Source: Shinisaurus crocodilurus (taxonomy: Eukaryota; Chordata; Lepidosauria; Squamata; Shinisauridae). From it: DNA of 64,000 nt. Positions 1 through 11,559 of this stretch are shown here, in pieces; position 1 is the first letter of the stretch; the number at the start of each line of letters is the position of its first letter. The position numbers and the translations under genes are program-made. The DNA lies in the NCBI GenBank assembly GCA_021292165.1, contig CM037880.1:136712564-136776563 (forward strand), read 5' to 3'. The notes under the pieces are model-generated. The model did not search any database. It saw only the letters and a list, made by a program, of their open reading frames with translations, and was not told the origin of the DNA.

Positions 1-159
1 TTTTTTAAATGCTTAGTTGCATCTTAAAATTTACCTTCAATGCTAATAGGTTCCTTCTTGACCATAAGAAATCAGAAATAAAGTTTCCACAGCACAAAAC
101 AAAATTCTAAACAAATGAGAGCATCTGTGAATAGGAAGGGGAATATGCTTGATGATACA

Positions 160-1000
160 CTGACCTGGTTCGCACATCATGCCAACTCCTGGGTTATTTA
201 ACCCAGGAATTGGTGGGGCCAAGTAGCAGTGAGTGAATGCGCTGTCTTCCACATGCTCATTCCTTCTGCTTTCAATCTGCTGTAATCAACAACCCAGAAA
301 CACCCTTTTCATGGGTTGTTATCATTATGTCCAAACCTGGAACTGGGTTGTTTAGGGGTTAACCTATAGGTCAACCTATGGTTAACTGAAAGTGGAAGCA
401 ATAAGCACATGAGAGACATGCTAACAAACCATGGTGTGTTAACCACAAATAACCCAGAAAGAGAACCCATGTTGGACTGGGACTCAGGAGATCCGGGTTC
501 TAGTCCCCACTCGGCCATGAAACTCACTGGGTGACTTTGGGCCAGTCACTGACTCTCAGCCTAACCAATGGAGAGCAGGAGGATTATGTAAGTTGCCTTG
601 GGTTCCTTGTAAGAGGAAAAAAGGCAGGATATAAGTGAAATAAATAAATAAATGTTTTGTTGTTGGGTTGTGAACTCTGGGTTGTTTAAACCATGGGTTG
701 TTGTTATGTTTGAACCCAGAATTGTGAGTTGTTCATAGGTTGTTTCGCCAGGCTACAGAGGCGGCAGGCAAGAGTGGTAAAACAAAAAACCCAGCCACTG
801 TACATGCCAATACTATAGTGCTACAAAGACATTTGGGATACAGGGAGGGAGCAGGTGAAAGAGGAGGGAAACAAATAACCCAGTGATTGAGAAAACAAAT
901 AGCAGTTTGTTCAATTGTCTGCCAGACAAACCCTGGGTAGGGCAACCAACCATGGGTTAAATAAACCATGGGTTAGCATTATGTGCAAACCAAGTCAGTA
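160..1000. repeat. Decayed palindromic DNA-transposon-like repeat, split by a SINE
   Basis: The motif aacccatgggttgtt and relatives recur in both orientations here (near 180-210, 290-345, 430-470, 660-745 and 880-975), as expected of an old inverted-repeat element. The SINE at 471-653 interrupts it. I cannot define ends or a TSD and do not recognise a named family. Short open frames in this stretch follow the repeats and are not genes. Confidence 0.4.
471..653 (+). repeat. Sauria-type tRNA-derived SINE, 5' truncated
   Basis: The copy starts inside the tRNA-like head and keeps the B box (gggttctagtccc, 495-507). The body follows (gggtgactttgggccagtcac), then the tail around the ccttgggttccttg motif and a terminal (TAAA)n. 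This layout matches the squamate Sauria SINE, whose tail resembles a BovB/RTE LINE; family names are from memory. Seven further copies in this window support the consensus. Confidence 0.85.
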
Positions 1001-1044
1001 TCATGAGAATGTGTGAGACAAACACTACAATCCTATTCGTGTGT

Positions 1045-1108
1045 ATTCTAGTCCCACTGTGTTCAGTGAGGCTTACTTCTAGGTAAGGGTACACAGGATA
1101 GCAACCAA
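1045..1108. repeat. Fragment of short foldback MITE (CAATCCTA family)
   Basis: The stretch around tcccactgtgttcagtg followed by ggcttacttctaggtaag and aggatagcaacc matches the arms of the better copy at 4825-4913. Much decayed; no TSD seen. Confidence 0.4.
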
Positions 1109-1109
1109 A

Positions 1110-1800
1110 GTCTGTAAATAAGTGGGGAAAATTGAAGTGGCTGGCTTTTGTGTACATCCAGTTGAAATGGCTTCTATTTTACTTCTAGAATTGACCTGAT
1201 TGGGGCTAAAATAAGTTAGAAGCTAAGGACCCAGGGCCCAAATTTAGATAAAACTGATAGTGATTACTTGTGCATTCTACTGACTTCAATGGGAGACTTG
1301 ACTATCTAATATTGAAACCAATGGGAATTAAAAGTGCTTGAACTTGGCTGGATTGCGCCCATAATTACTTTAGAAACAAGTAATTTGAAGCTGATTACCG
1401 GTACATAGCTTGCATCCGGCATTGTAATAACACTCATGTTGGCTCACTTGCTCCATGCTTCTTCATCTATAGAGCCAATACAGCTACTAAGATTTAAATA
1501 ATCATGGCTGTTATATATGTACAGGAATGAACACAACTATGAATACTTGAAAAGCTGTCTTGCGAAATTCACCAAAAAAAATCAGATTGTGAAAAGAAAA
1601 GAAAAAGCTAAGGACACATCTACATGTTAGGGTTTGTTTGCTTTTGAGCACCAAAATGGCATGGTGCAGCCCATGTACATTTGAAATCCTCCGTATGGCT
1701 ATACTTCCTGTATCAGATTTTATGTCTACCATCTCCCACATTCAAATTGTACCAAATATTTTTCCTTGTGTTGACTCAAAATAATTTTCTTGTAAAATCC
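1110..1800. other. No gene seen; unique AT-rich DNA
   Basis: No coding pattern, RNA gene or clear repeat. It holds one copy of the octamer TACCGGTA at 1396-1403. Confidence 0.5.
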
Positions 1801-1806
1801 TATGTG

Positions 1807-1975
1807 CAGGGCCTGCCCTGTCATTAGCCAGAGTGAAGCTGTTACCGCAGGCAGTGGATGCTGAAGATGGCAGCAAAGTGTTGGAGGAAACAACTGTGTG
1901 CCATGCGGCCTGCCCTCTGCTCCCTAAGCTAGTCTGATGTCCCACCACTAATGCTGAAATGTTGGGCCGGCCCTG
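1807..1975. repeat. hAT-like MITE with CAGGGCC termini
   Basis: The left end reads cagggcctgccctg and the right end gggccggccctg, which are near-inverted copies. The ends match the better element at 62075-62238. The flanking 8-mers do not match, so this is an older copy or the ends are slightly wrong. Confidence 0.5.
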
Positions 1976-2460
1976 CCAAACTGCCTCCATTCACTCTCTA
2001 GCTGAGAACCACTCACAAGACCTATGTGCACTTTCTTGAAAGTAAGATCCATTTAACTCAATGGGATTTATGTCTGAATAAACATGCATAGTATTAGGTG
2101 ATATATATAAAAATATGGAATTAAATATTGGATAAAGCCATTACAATTTTAGGATCTTAATTTGAATTTGGATTATAACTGTCTGTGACACAGCAGAGGC
2201 AGAAGTTAGTAAAAGAGTGTAGCTAATTTCTTATAACAATCACTACTGTCATGTTAGGATCTTCTCAGAACTTTTCATGGAAAAAGCAACATCTGGGACA
2301 TATAACCAGTGCTTGCACATAAAATCAGGGAAGTTTTATCTAGAAATGAGAGCATATTAGCATTATATAAGCATTCAGGTAAGAAGTAATTGCTAGTGCA
2401 AACAAGCAAGTTGAGCAATAGAACATTAAACAACAGGGGATTTACAGAGCAATACACATC

Positions 2461-2542
2461 CTTACTCAGAAGTACAGTAAGCCCCATTGAGTTCAGTGGG
2501 ACTTACTCCCAAGTAAGTGTTTCTAGGATTGCAGCCTAAATG
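2461..2542. repeat. Short foldback MITE (CAATCCTA family)
   Basis: An inverted pair, taagccccattgagttc against agtgggacttactccc, is followed by ctaggattgcagcct. Same family as 4825-4913. Confidence 0.5.
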
Positions 2543-2692
2543 ACTAACCAAGAATGAGCCATAGAAGAGTTCTCCAGACTAATATTTTAAACTCTGCTTA
2601 GGGCAAGAAGATCACCAAAGGCACACTGACTTATTGAGAGACATGTTCAGAGAGACAGGTGGCAGGGTTATTTTGTCTATGCATACTTTCAT

Positions 2693-2753
2693 GTTTGAAT
2701 TAATTCAGAATTAATTCAATTAATTAAATCAATTGAACTGAATTAATTCAAAC
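2693..2753. repeat. AT-rich perfect inverted repeat
   Basis: The 16-bp arm gtttgaattaattcag (2693-2708) is exactly inverted at 2738-2753. The 29-nt spacer is itself AATTAATT-rich. Confidence 0.85.
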
Positions 2754-2759
2754 AGGTTG

Positions 2760-4815
2760 CCAGGTCCTAGGTGGCACCTCTACCTTTAAATAGGTCTCCA
2801 CCCAGTTCTTACATCAGCCACTTTGCTCACCCTTCTCCTCTACTTGTTGTGGGGCAAAATTAGAATCCTACAGGTTGTCATGGGTAAAGGAAGAGATCAC
2901 TGGAGGACTCAGGCAGGAACTGTAATGACTGCAGGACTTAATGCATTGAAGATATAAGTGCCATTCCTAAAGACCTGGCAGCCTGAGGGCAGATACCTAT
3001 AGTAGGAGGGAAAGGGAAGAGTGGAGCCATGCATGTTGTGGGCATAGAACAGATTGGGTGAGGGTGAGTGTTTGAAGCAGCAAGGGAGGTCAGGCAGACC
3101 TATTAATGCATTTCTCATATTTACAAAGCTGGCTTATTTGAAAAAGTCAACCCATAAAAATGAGATGAGGCTTTAATTTAGGTTGCTGCCACACGAAAGC
3201 CCTTTATTGCTTCTCTGCAATTAGTTGGAAGCACAATTGAAACAGAGGTTCCATACACCATTACTTAATCTAGCACTGTATTATCTGGCAATGCTCTTCC
3301 CCATGGCCAAGATCTCCTTTAATATTTACTCACAAGTCAGTTCCATTTAGCGAGGTTTCCCAGAAATGTTAATTAGAAGCTTCCTCCTTGTAGTATCAAC
3401 CTGTTTTTATTGCTTCCTGATGAACACAGGTACTTGTGCTACTAAAAATGGGGTTGCAGGGAGAGCAAGGAAATATGTAATTAAAACCTTCCCAGAGAGT
3501 GTGGTGGGGAATACTGAGGCAATTTAGAGGCTGTTACAAGGGCCATTAGGAGGATATATATTACTAATCTCCCAACTGAGAAGCAATAACACAGGCAGAA
3601 CCTGCGAGGAAGAAACTTCTAATTAAAGGCATAGCCCCCCTGAAAAGCCTCAATTGCACTTTGCTTACACTGGGCAGGCTGTTGCTGAAACTGCATTTTA
3701 TTGGGGGATGGGGGAAGGGGGAAGAGTCACAAGACTGGTCTGAAAAAATATGGAAGGACGACACATAGGGATGCAATGGGCTGACAATGGTGTGATCTGG
3801 ACGCTCCATAAGAAGTGAACAAAGAATGACACTTCCAAGGAAAAGTGACAGTGTGAAAGCAACCTTACAGAAATGAAAGATGGCATACTATTTCCCATTT
3901 CTAAGTGCTTGACGTTAAGTTGAATGTTGACATGTAGGTGCATGCTGGTTTTATTTAGATTGTTAGTGCATCTGACAATGATAGATTTTGTAACCATTTA
4001 TAAAATAGTATTGTCACCAGTCATGTTTTTTTGTTTTGGGGTTTTTTTTAAATGATAAAATATAACAAATAGCAACCCCTCCAAGTTAACGGCTATCTTT
4101 TAAAAGTTTACTTTTTAAAAATGAAAAAAAAAAATGCTTTTGAGGGTCTTCCTGAGAAGACCATTTGCAATTGCAAAGGCAGCCACCAAGAATGTGTTAG
4201 GCCTTCACTGTTTGATGGTCTAACTTGACACACAGATGTTATTTATAAGAGGGCATCTTCAATTTGTGTGAGAAATAACAATGGGGCTTAAAGGAGGGAA
4301 GTAGCAATCTCTTTGATACGCTGGGCAAGCTCTAAGGGGCTTTATAGATCAAAACTAGCACCTTGAATTGTGTATGATCCATCCAGTGTTCAAGTAGATG
4401 AAAGAGATTTTAGCACATGGAATCCATCATAGTGTTGAACCTTGAGCCTTAATTTGAGCGATGGATGCCTTTTAGTTACAAAACAAATTTTCAAAAGCAT
4501 CTGGAGAGGACAAGATATGTGTCAAATACTAAGACATTGAAAAGTACATAGAAACAAATTTGTTTAGATATGAATGGACTAGAGTGCTTGCTCATATTCA
4601 TTGTTTAAGCTTGGGACAGAGTGCAAATAAACTTGGCAGGCAGATTTAATTTACATTACTTTTGCCTCACAAAACCTACTTTATTGAACACACAAGGACA
4701 TCCACACTAGGTGACATATGGAGTAAATCTAATCCTGTGGTCTTTGATAGTGACAAAAGTTTCCTTCAACAAGGTAAAGATTCAAAGTGAAGATAAGTGC
4801 TATAGAGTTTGATAG
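2760..4815. other. No gene seen; unique DNA, possible conserved non-coding segment at 3180-3560
   Basis: About 2 kb with no recognisable repeat or coding exon. The part at 3180-3560 has high-complexity sequence with several homeodomain-like TAATTA cores and no repeat similarity, the texture often seen in conserved non-coding elements. This is only an impression; no alignment was possible. Confidence 0.3.
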
Positions 4816-4824
4816 TAGATTCAG

Positions 4825-4913
4825 GCTGCAATCCTATACTCACTTACCTGGGAATAAGTCCCATCGAATTCAGTGGGGCTTTCTTCTGAATAGACATGTT
4901 ATAGGGTTGCACT
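4825..4913. repeat. Short foldback MITE (CAATCCTA family), near complete
   Basis: Begins gcaatcctata and ends atagggttgc, with internal arms ggaataagtcccat against agtggggctttcttc around a short centre. The whole ~90 bp is an imperfect palindrome. Fragments recur at about 1045, 2461, 32378, 33880, 51960, 52083 and 54160. Confidence 0.6.
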
Positions 4914-6463
4914 GTCAAAATACATTCTGTGGATCCCTATCGCCTGCATCTCATTTCAATTGTCACTGTTGATAGGAACGGGGTTAAAGAAAGATTAATA
5001 CAACGCCATCCGGCATGCCCTGCAATCATCTGCTGACTGACACATATCAGAGTTTTACGTAATCCACTGAGTTCAGGACATACCGGTATCACAAATGGTG
5101 GGCAGAAGAAAGGCTGGAAGAGGGGAAAGCCAACCCCATGGCCCATCAATACTGTGCTGCCCCAGAAGGTCAGTCTCCCAGAGCCTGGGCTCAGGAGTCT
5201 CTGCTATGTTATAAATATTCAGTTTACTCTGAGAACAATGCCAAGTGTACAATATGCTTCTTCAGTAACACTGTCCTAACTTCGCAGTCAGCCTCACTTC
5301 CGACAGCCACACTGGCTTGACAGGCTAGGAGGATAAGCCCATTAAATGTTTTTGCAGCCCTAGATGAGAGCCATATAAGTACTACCTACACACAGAGAAG
5401 TGATTACTCCTGATTGTATGTGAAAGTAGCTGCTGACATGCTGTGTTTTGAAAATCTGGATTTACAGGTTACAAGAGGGGAAAACACACACTAACTTAAG
5501 AGTCTCCCTGTACTCATCCGACCTGGAATTTCACATAAGCTGTTTCTGCTGTCTGTGTGTGTGTTCAAAGTCCTTTTGATAAAAGGATACAACATGTTAG
5601 TTCTATATTATCTGAGGAAAGAAGATAAACACAATAAGGCGAATGAATGGGACGATTCATTTCAGTTTCTCTTCTGGGTTATATCAACCTGGCCGGCTTT
5701 CAGTTTCAAGGGTTAAGCCACTATTCTCTGTAGGATTGTAAACGTCAGGTTTAACCTGAAGAGGCTGGACTGTGTATAGAAAGGAAGAATTCAAAGGCCA
5801 GTAATGTTGCCCCATTCACCTCATCTTAAGTGAAGAGCCAAACAGAAGTATGCCATTTTTCTGAACACATCTGAAGGGGGTGAACAAAACAACTCTACTA
5901 CTACCCTTTTCTGCTTCTGAAGGCTGGAGGGGAGGAGGGAAGCCTTTTCACAGTTCAGTAGCCAAGGCTAGAAGTTGTTTGGACTTGGGAAGGCATTCAA
6001 GGAATAGCTCTCAGAGGGCATGCGTTTGTTGCTGTGTGACACTAAACGGTGCTTAAAAAGATGAAATTACTAATTACAATGCCTCAAAAAAGCTTAATTC
6101 TAAGGGAATATTCCTCCACATTTTTCTTAGGTATTACACCCTTAGAGAGAGAGATATGTTTGTTTGTTTTTTCCCTTGTGCGGAAAAGTATTTTGTCGTG
6201 CTAATCTGTGATCAATGCATTAAAAGCAGAGATATAAATAAAACTACCAAGGCTGCTTTGATGTTGATCAAACAAACCATGATGCGGCCATTTCTGCCCC
6301 CTCTTGCTCTGCTGCTGCCAAACAAGGCCTTTAACTTTCCGCTGGAATGCAAAGAGATAACAGCCTCTAATTAAGGCTCTGCAGGCTGAATTTCTAGACA
6401 GTTTTCTCACTTGCAGAATGGCAGCTGTGTAAAGGTTCGCCCTCAAGAATCACTTCCGCTCCA
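4914..6463. other. No gene seen; unique DNA, possible conserved non-coding segment at 6010-6400
   Basis: No coding exon or repeat is evident. One TACCGGTA octamer lies at 5091-5098. The part at 6010-6400 is non-repetitive and dense in homeodomain, octamer-like and T-rich motifs (taatta, attaaagc), so it is a reasonable candidate for a regulatory element. Unsupported by any comparison. Confidence 0.3.
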
Positions 6464-7015
6464 GGGAGTCCGTTTTTATTTTTATTTCTTATTTTTTTAT
6501 TACATACATTATATAAAACAAATAAACACACACACACAACCCCCCCCCCACATCCATATAACTCCATAGTGCACCCGTCACCACGGGGCCAAAAAGTAAT
6601 TCTATCCACATAATCCATTATTATTCAATATTCCAAAAATATATCATATCTTGACATGGCTTACTCCCCTTTCCCTTTACTAAAACATAGTCTAGAAATG
6701 GTCCCCATATATCCTTAAAATTATTTTTCTTTAATTGTTCCTTTTTACATTTAATACTACATGTTAATTTATCATTTAAAGCAACATCCCACACCTCTTT
6801 ATACCAATCTATAATTAAATACTGATGTTGAACTTTCCATTTCCTTGCTAATCTCCGCGCAGTTAACAAACTTACAATTAGTTCCTTTATCTCTTGAGAG
6901 CACAGAAGTTTCTCCGTTATTGATAACAATGCTAATTTTGGACAGACCTCCAAATTAACACCAATAATTTCTGAAATTTCTACAAAAATGTTGTTCCAAG
7001 GGGAGCCCGTTTTTA
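6464..7015 (-). mobile_element. L1 LINE 3' end, heavily 5' truncated, with TSD
   Basis: On the minus strand the segment at 7000 to about 6640 encodes the C-terminal part of an L1 ORF2 protein, with the recognisable motif NNFKDIWGPFLDYV near its end. A short 3' UTR and an A-rich tail follow, seen as the T-rich run from 6473. The insertion is flanked by near-perfect 15-bp copies of gggagYccgttttta (6464-6478 and 7001-7015), a standard L1 target-site duplication. Only about the last 520 bp were inserted, so it could never have been active. The same L1 subfamily makes up the larger copy starting at 7168. Confidence 0.8.
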
Positions 7016-7417
7016 GTGAGTGCTGATTCTGAGCTGCACTGCCATGTGCTAAGGAGGCTTTCATGGAAATGCTAGCGACCACATTCAGAAGGCAGCACAC
7101 TTATGGAAGGGTGTAGGTTGCACACTCACTTGGCCAAGTGGTTGGAATATTGTGCAAAAGTCATTCTTCTTTTTTTAAAAAAAATAATTTTTATTTAATT
7201 TTTTTCAAATCAAAATATAACAAAAACAACAACACAAAAATTTAACTAAAACTACATACAATAAATCATAAAGTGCACCCCCCTACACCCTCCTAGGCAC
7301 CAATTAGTATGCTCCCATCCCCTTATTCAAATGAATTCCAAATTCCAAAAATATAACATATCCTGACAAGGCATGCTCCCCTTCCCCTTTATTAATACGT
7401 AGTCTAATAATTGGTTC

Positions 7418-7926
7418 TGTAGAAGTAAAATTTGTCCAGGCTTTAGTTTAAACAGAAAGGCCTGGAAGTCAGACCTTTCCTTCTACCTTACAGAAACATG
7501 TCCTGACATGTCAAGAGTCAGACCCTTTCCTTGACCTTCTGTAGAACAACCCTGGGGGCAAATCACCCATCTATTGATTTGCCTAACCCTCTTTCCTGCT
7601 TATGCTAAAAGTACTGTGAGCCAGTATCACTTTGGGATTATCACCTTGGGAAAGACTACTGATTAGCATGATGGCTGGAAGATGGGCAATACCTGATCTT
7701 TTAATCTTGTCTAAATGTCTCCTTTTGAATTGTCTCAGTTTCCTGTACTGACTCAATTGTCACCTGACCTCTACATGATATTATTCAGTATAAATGGAAG
7801 TGTTTCCCTTGTGTTCTTGTTGGCATTCCTGACTGTGCTCAGATGCCATCCGTGAATTCACTAATAAACTTTCCTCTCTAAGAACCTCTTAAAAACACAA
7901 CGCAGTAGATCAATTTTTCCACAACA
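7418..7926 (+). repeat. 5' LTR of provirus A
   Basis: Starts tgtagaagtaaaatttg and ends ccacaaca. A TATA-like box tataaat lies at 7789-7795 and a polyadenylation signal aataaa at 7863-7868, which sets a plausible U3/R/U5 order on the plus strand. The only difference I see from the 3' LTR is tgtttccc here against tgtctccc there, near 7803. Confidence 0.92.
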
Positions 7927-7930
7927 ATCT

Positions 7931-7948
7931 TGGTGCCCTGACTCGGAT
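7931..7948 (+). promoter_or_regulatory. Primer-binding site, tRNA-His type
   Basis: The 18 nt tggtgccctgactcggat lie 4 nt after the LTR. From memory the complement of tRNA-His 3' ends is tggtgccgtgactcggat, one mismatch away; this is the type used by HERV-H. Confidence 0.75.
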
Positions 7949-8010
7949 CGCTTCAAGGGACTGGACCTGCCTGAAACAGGGAAACACCACTGAACTCCCA
8001 GGCGCCAAAC

Positions 8011-8020
8011 CCAGGTAAGA
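8011..8020 (+). promoter_or_regulatory. Splice-donor-like site in the provirus A leader
   Basis: ccaggtaaga is a near-consensus donor about 85 nt after the LTR, where retroviral leaders usually hold their major donor. Confidence 0.5.
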
Positions 8021-8139
8021 GACCTTTTGAAATCTCTTTTGGGTTTTTGGTGTGTGTCCTTCTGTTTCTAGCAGACTATCCTTTCCCTCCAACGCGATCT
8101 GAACTTTGAGTCCATGAGGTTTTAGAGACGAAAGAAATT

Positions 8140-8720
8140 TCCTATAGGATTGTATGCATGTCTGTGAAAGTATGATTGTTAGATTTATGAGCTGTTGACC
8201 AGGGCTGGGACTAGGCGAAAGCTGAACCTCGTGCCCCAACAGACAGACCCTTTTCCCTTTTCCCAATTTGCCCAGTACCCATGGTTTTACTGTGTGGAAA
8301 AGGCACATCTTCCTAAAATTCTCACGGATGAGTGTGTATAAGTTGCTGACCAGGTCTGGGACTTAAACTGAGTCAAGACGCCCTGAACCTGTTCGTGAGG
8401 GGAAACCCAATGATCGGCAGTGTTTCAAAAGCAAGTGGGCTCAGTGGAACCTCGTGACCCAGTGACGTGTGACTGTTCATGAATCTGCTGATCAGGACCA
8501 GGACTTAAACCACATACTAAACCAGTGTGTGGTGGAACCCTGTGTCACAGTGGAGCAAGTAAATCCCTTTTCCTGTTTCCAAGACTCATGAGTCCCATTT
8601 GAAGTCATAAGACTGACTGAGCCGACAAAAAGGGATTGTGCCGCAGTTGAAAGACTGAGTGAGCCGATCAAGGTGTTGAGCCGCTGTCTGAGACTCAAAT
8701 GAGGAACATCCCTCAATAAG
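8140..8720 (+). repeat. Repetitive leader of provirus A
   Basis: Variants of ctgttgaccagggctggga recur near 8190, 8343 and 8484, and gactgagtgagccga recurs near 8612 and 8651. Provirus B has an equivalent stretch at about 25270-25610. The role is unknown; retroviral leaders carry packaging signals, so structured RNA is possible. Confidence 0.5.
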
Positions 8721-9239
8721 TTTGCCCTGGATGAGTGTCCTGTATGAGTGTGAGGAATAGGGGGTGCAAGATCAAAGGAGATCCCCCCCAAGGGAATGCT
8801 AGCATGTTGTAGGTACACACCTTATGGCCATAGGTAGGTGTGTAAATTTCTCGAGAAATGGAATGTCATGACAAAAGGATGATCCTAGTAAACAGTTCCC
8901 ACTGGGAGGAACGTTTGACTTGGGACAGGATAGTGCACTTAAGGGGAGCGCTCGAGTCATGAGGAAGTAAGGTACCTCAGACTCAATGGGAAGTGTATTT
9001 TAATTGGTATGAAGAAGCTTCAAAATGCATGCATGAATCCAAGCTTAAAAAAATAAAATAAAAAAAAAACTTGAAAGATTCAAATATATATATTAAAAGA
9101 TCAACTAAAATTTAAGCAGGCCTGCAGCCAACCACCACCATTGGCTCCTTTATATCCATTGCTAGCGAAGAAAAATGATTTTTTGGGAAGAAAAAGCAAG
9201 ATCCTGTAGATGATTATCCTTACCTACATGAGAAGACCC

Positions 9240-10160
9240 CAAAATGAGGATGAAAGTAGAAGGTTTTCGCATGATGATGCTGAAACTACCCCAGTGGCCA
9301 CTCCTTCACCCTAACCCACCTCTGCCTAGCCAGAAAGAGCAGTTAACAGAAGGAACTAGATGCCCAGAAAAATTAAGAACCCAGAAGCAACCACCTTGCC
9401 TGGCTCTGTTCCTTCTCAAAGACTTAGTCACCCCAAATTATGGGTCAGTCACCCTGGCTCCACTAAGTAAGAGGTACCTGCAAGAGATAAGACTCTAGTG
9501 GCTGTCCATGCCCCATAGACACCAAGAGATTTAAGAAATATAGTAAAATAATTTCCTAACATATGAGAAGAACCAGTCAAATTCAAGGAAGAATTTGAGA
9601 CTGTAATTATTTATATCCCTACCTAGATAGACTTAAATCAATTACTTAAGGCTTGTTCTGCCAACAGTAGTCTTAAGAAAAGAAAAGAAAAAGAAAAAAA
9701 AAGAAAAAAAAAAAGAAATGGCCAGTAACTGATCCAAAGTTTAATGATCCTATTAAATTGATAGAGATGCAAATGAAATTACTTGATGCGCTTCTATGAG
9801 AAATCAGAGTCAAAGCAAAGAAGTTAAATGTTCTACAAATTGAAGGCTTCAGCAATGAAATATTCTAGAGATGCCCTTACTACAGTAGTGAAACCTAAAA
9901 CTGACTAGATCAAGATTAATACCTGTAAATAAAAGAAGTATTTTTGAGATTTTTGAGAATAATAAGAGATGCCAAGAAAGAATGCCCCTCATACTATCAA
10001 GAAAGCATTTGTTGCAGGACTGTTACCTAAAGTAGGAGAGCAGCTGAAGACAGTATATGTAGGATGGCAAACTGCAAACCTGGCAGATTTAACCAATTAT
10101 GCCAACCACTGCATGGACATCCTAAATAAGAAGGGGAAAAAAGAATGTATAAGTTGATTA
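9240..10160 (+). pseudogene. gag-like remnant of provirus A
   Basis: Broken plus-strand traces lie where gag is expected. A proline-rich stretch near 9290-9400 (LHPNPPLPSQKEQL) resembles the region between matrix and capsid. The piece at 9969-10157 (FVAGLLPKVGEQLKTV, then a conserved-looking W and TNYANHCMDIL) resembles a retroviral capsid C-terminal region. Stops and an A-rich insertion near 9675-9715 interrupt it, and no nucleocapsid CCHC knuckle is visible. The assignment rests on position plus weak motif similarity. Confidence 0.45.
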
Positions 10161-10272
10161 GCTTGCAAATCCAACAACTAGATCTAAGGAGAGGCAAAAG
10201 AAGAAGAAAAAAGTCAGTGAGTGCATCTGTCCCTTTAAAGTAAAACCCCTGCCTGCTTGCCCAGTTGCCACA

Positions 10273-10567
10273 TTCCTAATAGATTAGAAGCCAAACACAA
10301 GATCTAAGAATGCCAAGAAGTACTCAAAGAACCCTGTGTTGTGTTAAAGAAAAACAACAATAACAAAAACGTTTGTGAGCTTTTTGTGCAAAGAGTTCCT
10401 GAGCATAAGCAAAGTTTTGGTGCCTTTTGGAGTCTCCACCAGTCCTGTGTTTAGTGAAGAGAGAGAGAGTGTGCTCCTAACCAAAGCACATACTTCCTCA
10501 GATCTGAACTAGAGGCGAGAAGTCCCAAAATGAAAAGAAAAATGATTTGTTATAGCTGCTAGCAAAA
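10273..10567 (+). repeat. Internal block shared by proviruses A and B
   Basis: From the attagaagYcaaacacaag motif on, this block matches 24818-25116 of provirus B closely, and a more diverged copy of part of it lies near 26790-26830 in B. In A the block follows the leader; in B the close copy precedes it. Confidence 0.8.
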
Positions 10568-10964
10568 TTAAATAAAATATTTTTTAAAATGGCAGCAACA
10601 CTCATGAGTGTTTGTGGCTGCATTCAAGTTTTGCCTTTAAGTTTTAGTGCCCAGTTTTGTTAGAGTGGGCTTTCCTGAATTTCACCCCTCCCCTCTTTAA
10701 CATAATCCATGCTTAGTTGGTTTTTTGCCAAAGGCAAACCAACAAGGCATCCTTGGTTAATTTGGGCAGTTTAATTTCAGAATTTATGCTTGGCTAGTAG
10801 CTTTATGGCAAGCTAGCAGAAAACTTTTGTTAAATAGTATTTGGGTGCAACATAGCACAGTAGCACCAAGATACTAAAATAATTGCAATTCCTGTTTCAC
10901 TTTATTGTTATTAGGCTGGTTTTCAAGAAAAGTGTTCTAGTTTAAATTACACAAGTGCTCCCTT

Positions 10965-11050
10965 TGTGGCTCATGCTGGCTCAGCTTGTCTGAGCGTGGG
11001 GGGGTTGGACTCGATGGCCTTGTAGGCCCCTTCCAACTCTATATCTATGA
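10965..11050 (+). repeat. 5S-rRNA-derived SINE with CR1-like tail, internally deleted, inside provirus A
   Basis: The head tgtggctcatgctggctcag and cttgtctgagcgtgg match the start of the fuller copy at 40977-41155. It then jumps to the CR1-like tail (ggttggactcgatggcc, then ccccttccaactctat). The 5S box A to C region is missing here. Confidence 0.7.
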
Positions 11051-11559
11051 ATCCCATCACAGTTGCCACTGCATTTTAAAATTGCAGCTTCTAATTGCTA
11101 ATAGTTTTGGCATCCCAGTATTTTTAAACCTTTGGTTGCATAAGTGCCTTATTTTTTGGCTTTGTTGTGTTTTAAAAGGTAGCATTTGGTTAGTTTTCTA
11201 AAGCTTGGTTTACCTTGCTAAAGATTTTTATTGTTAACCCCTCCCGACTTCTTGGCAAAAGACAGGCAAGCCTAAGTTCAAAAGGTAATTTTTTTCCTGC
11301 ATTTATTTATAGCAATGTCACAAGCACCTGCTAATACACCTGAATTGCAAAATCTTGCTGCTATCCAGAATTTGACCCCAGAAAATGGGGGGGGGGGAGA
11401 GGGACATGGAAATTTGGCAAATTGCTTTCTCTCTAAAGACTCTATGGCATCATTCGGACGGCCGCCTAGTGATGCCCAGAGTTCTTTTCCCTAAATTACT
11501 CACATGCTCCATAGACTTGTCGCATGTGAGCAAAGGGGGGATCATTGAATTGTTTAACA

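Noticed and set aside
6621..7100. 159-codon minus-strand open frame as a host gene
   Set aside because: Its main part is the L1 ORF2 C-terminus (FKDIWGPFLDYV); the first codons are flanking host DNA beyond the target-site duplication.
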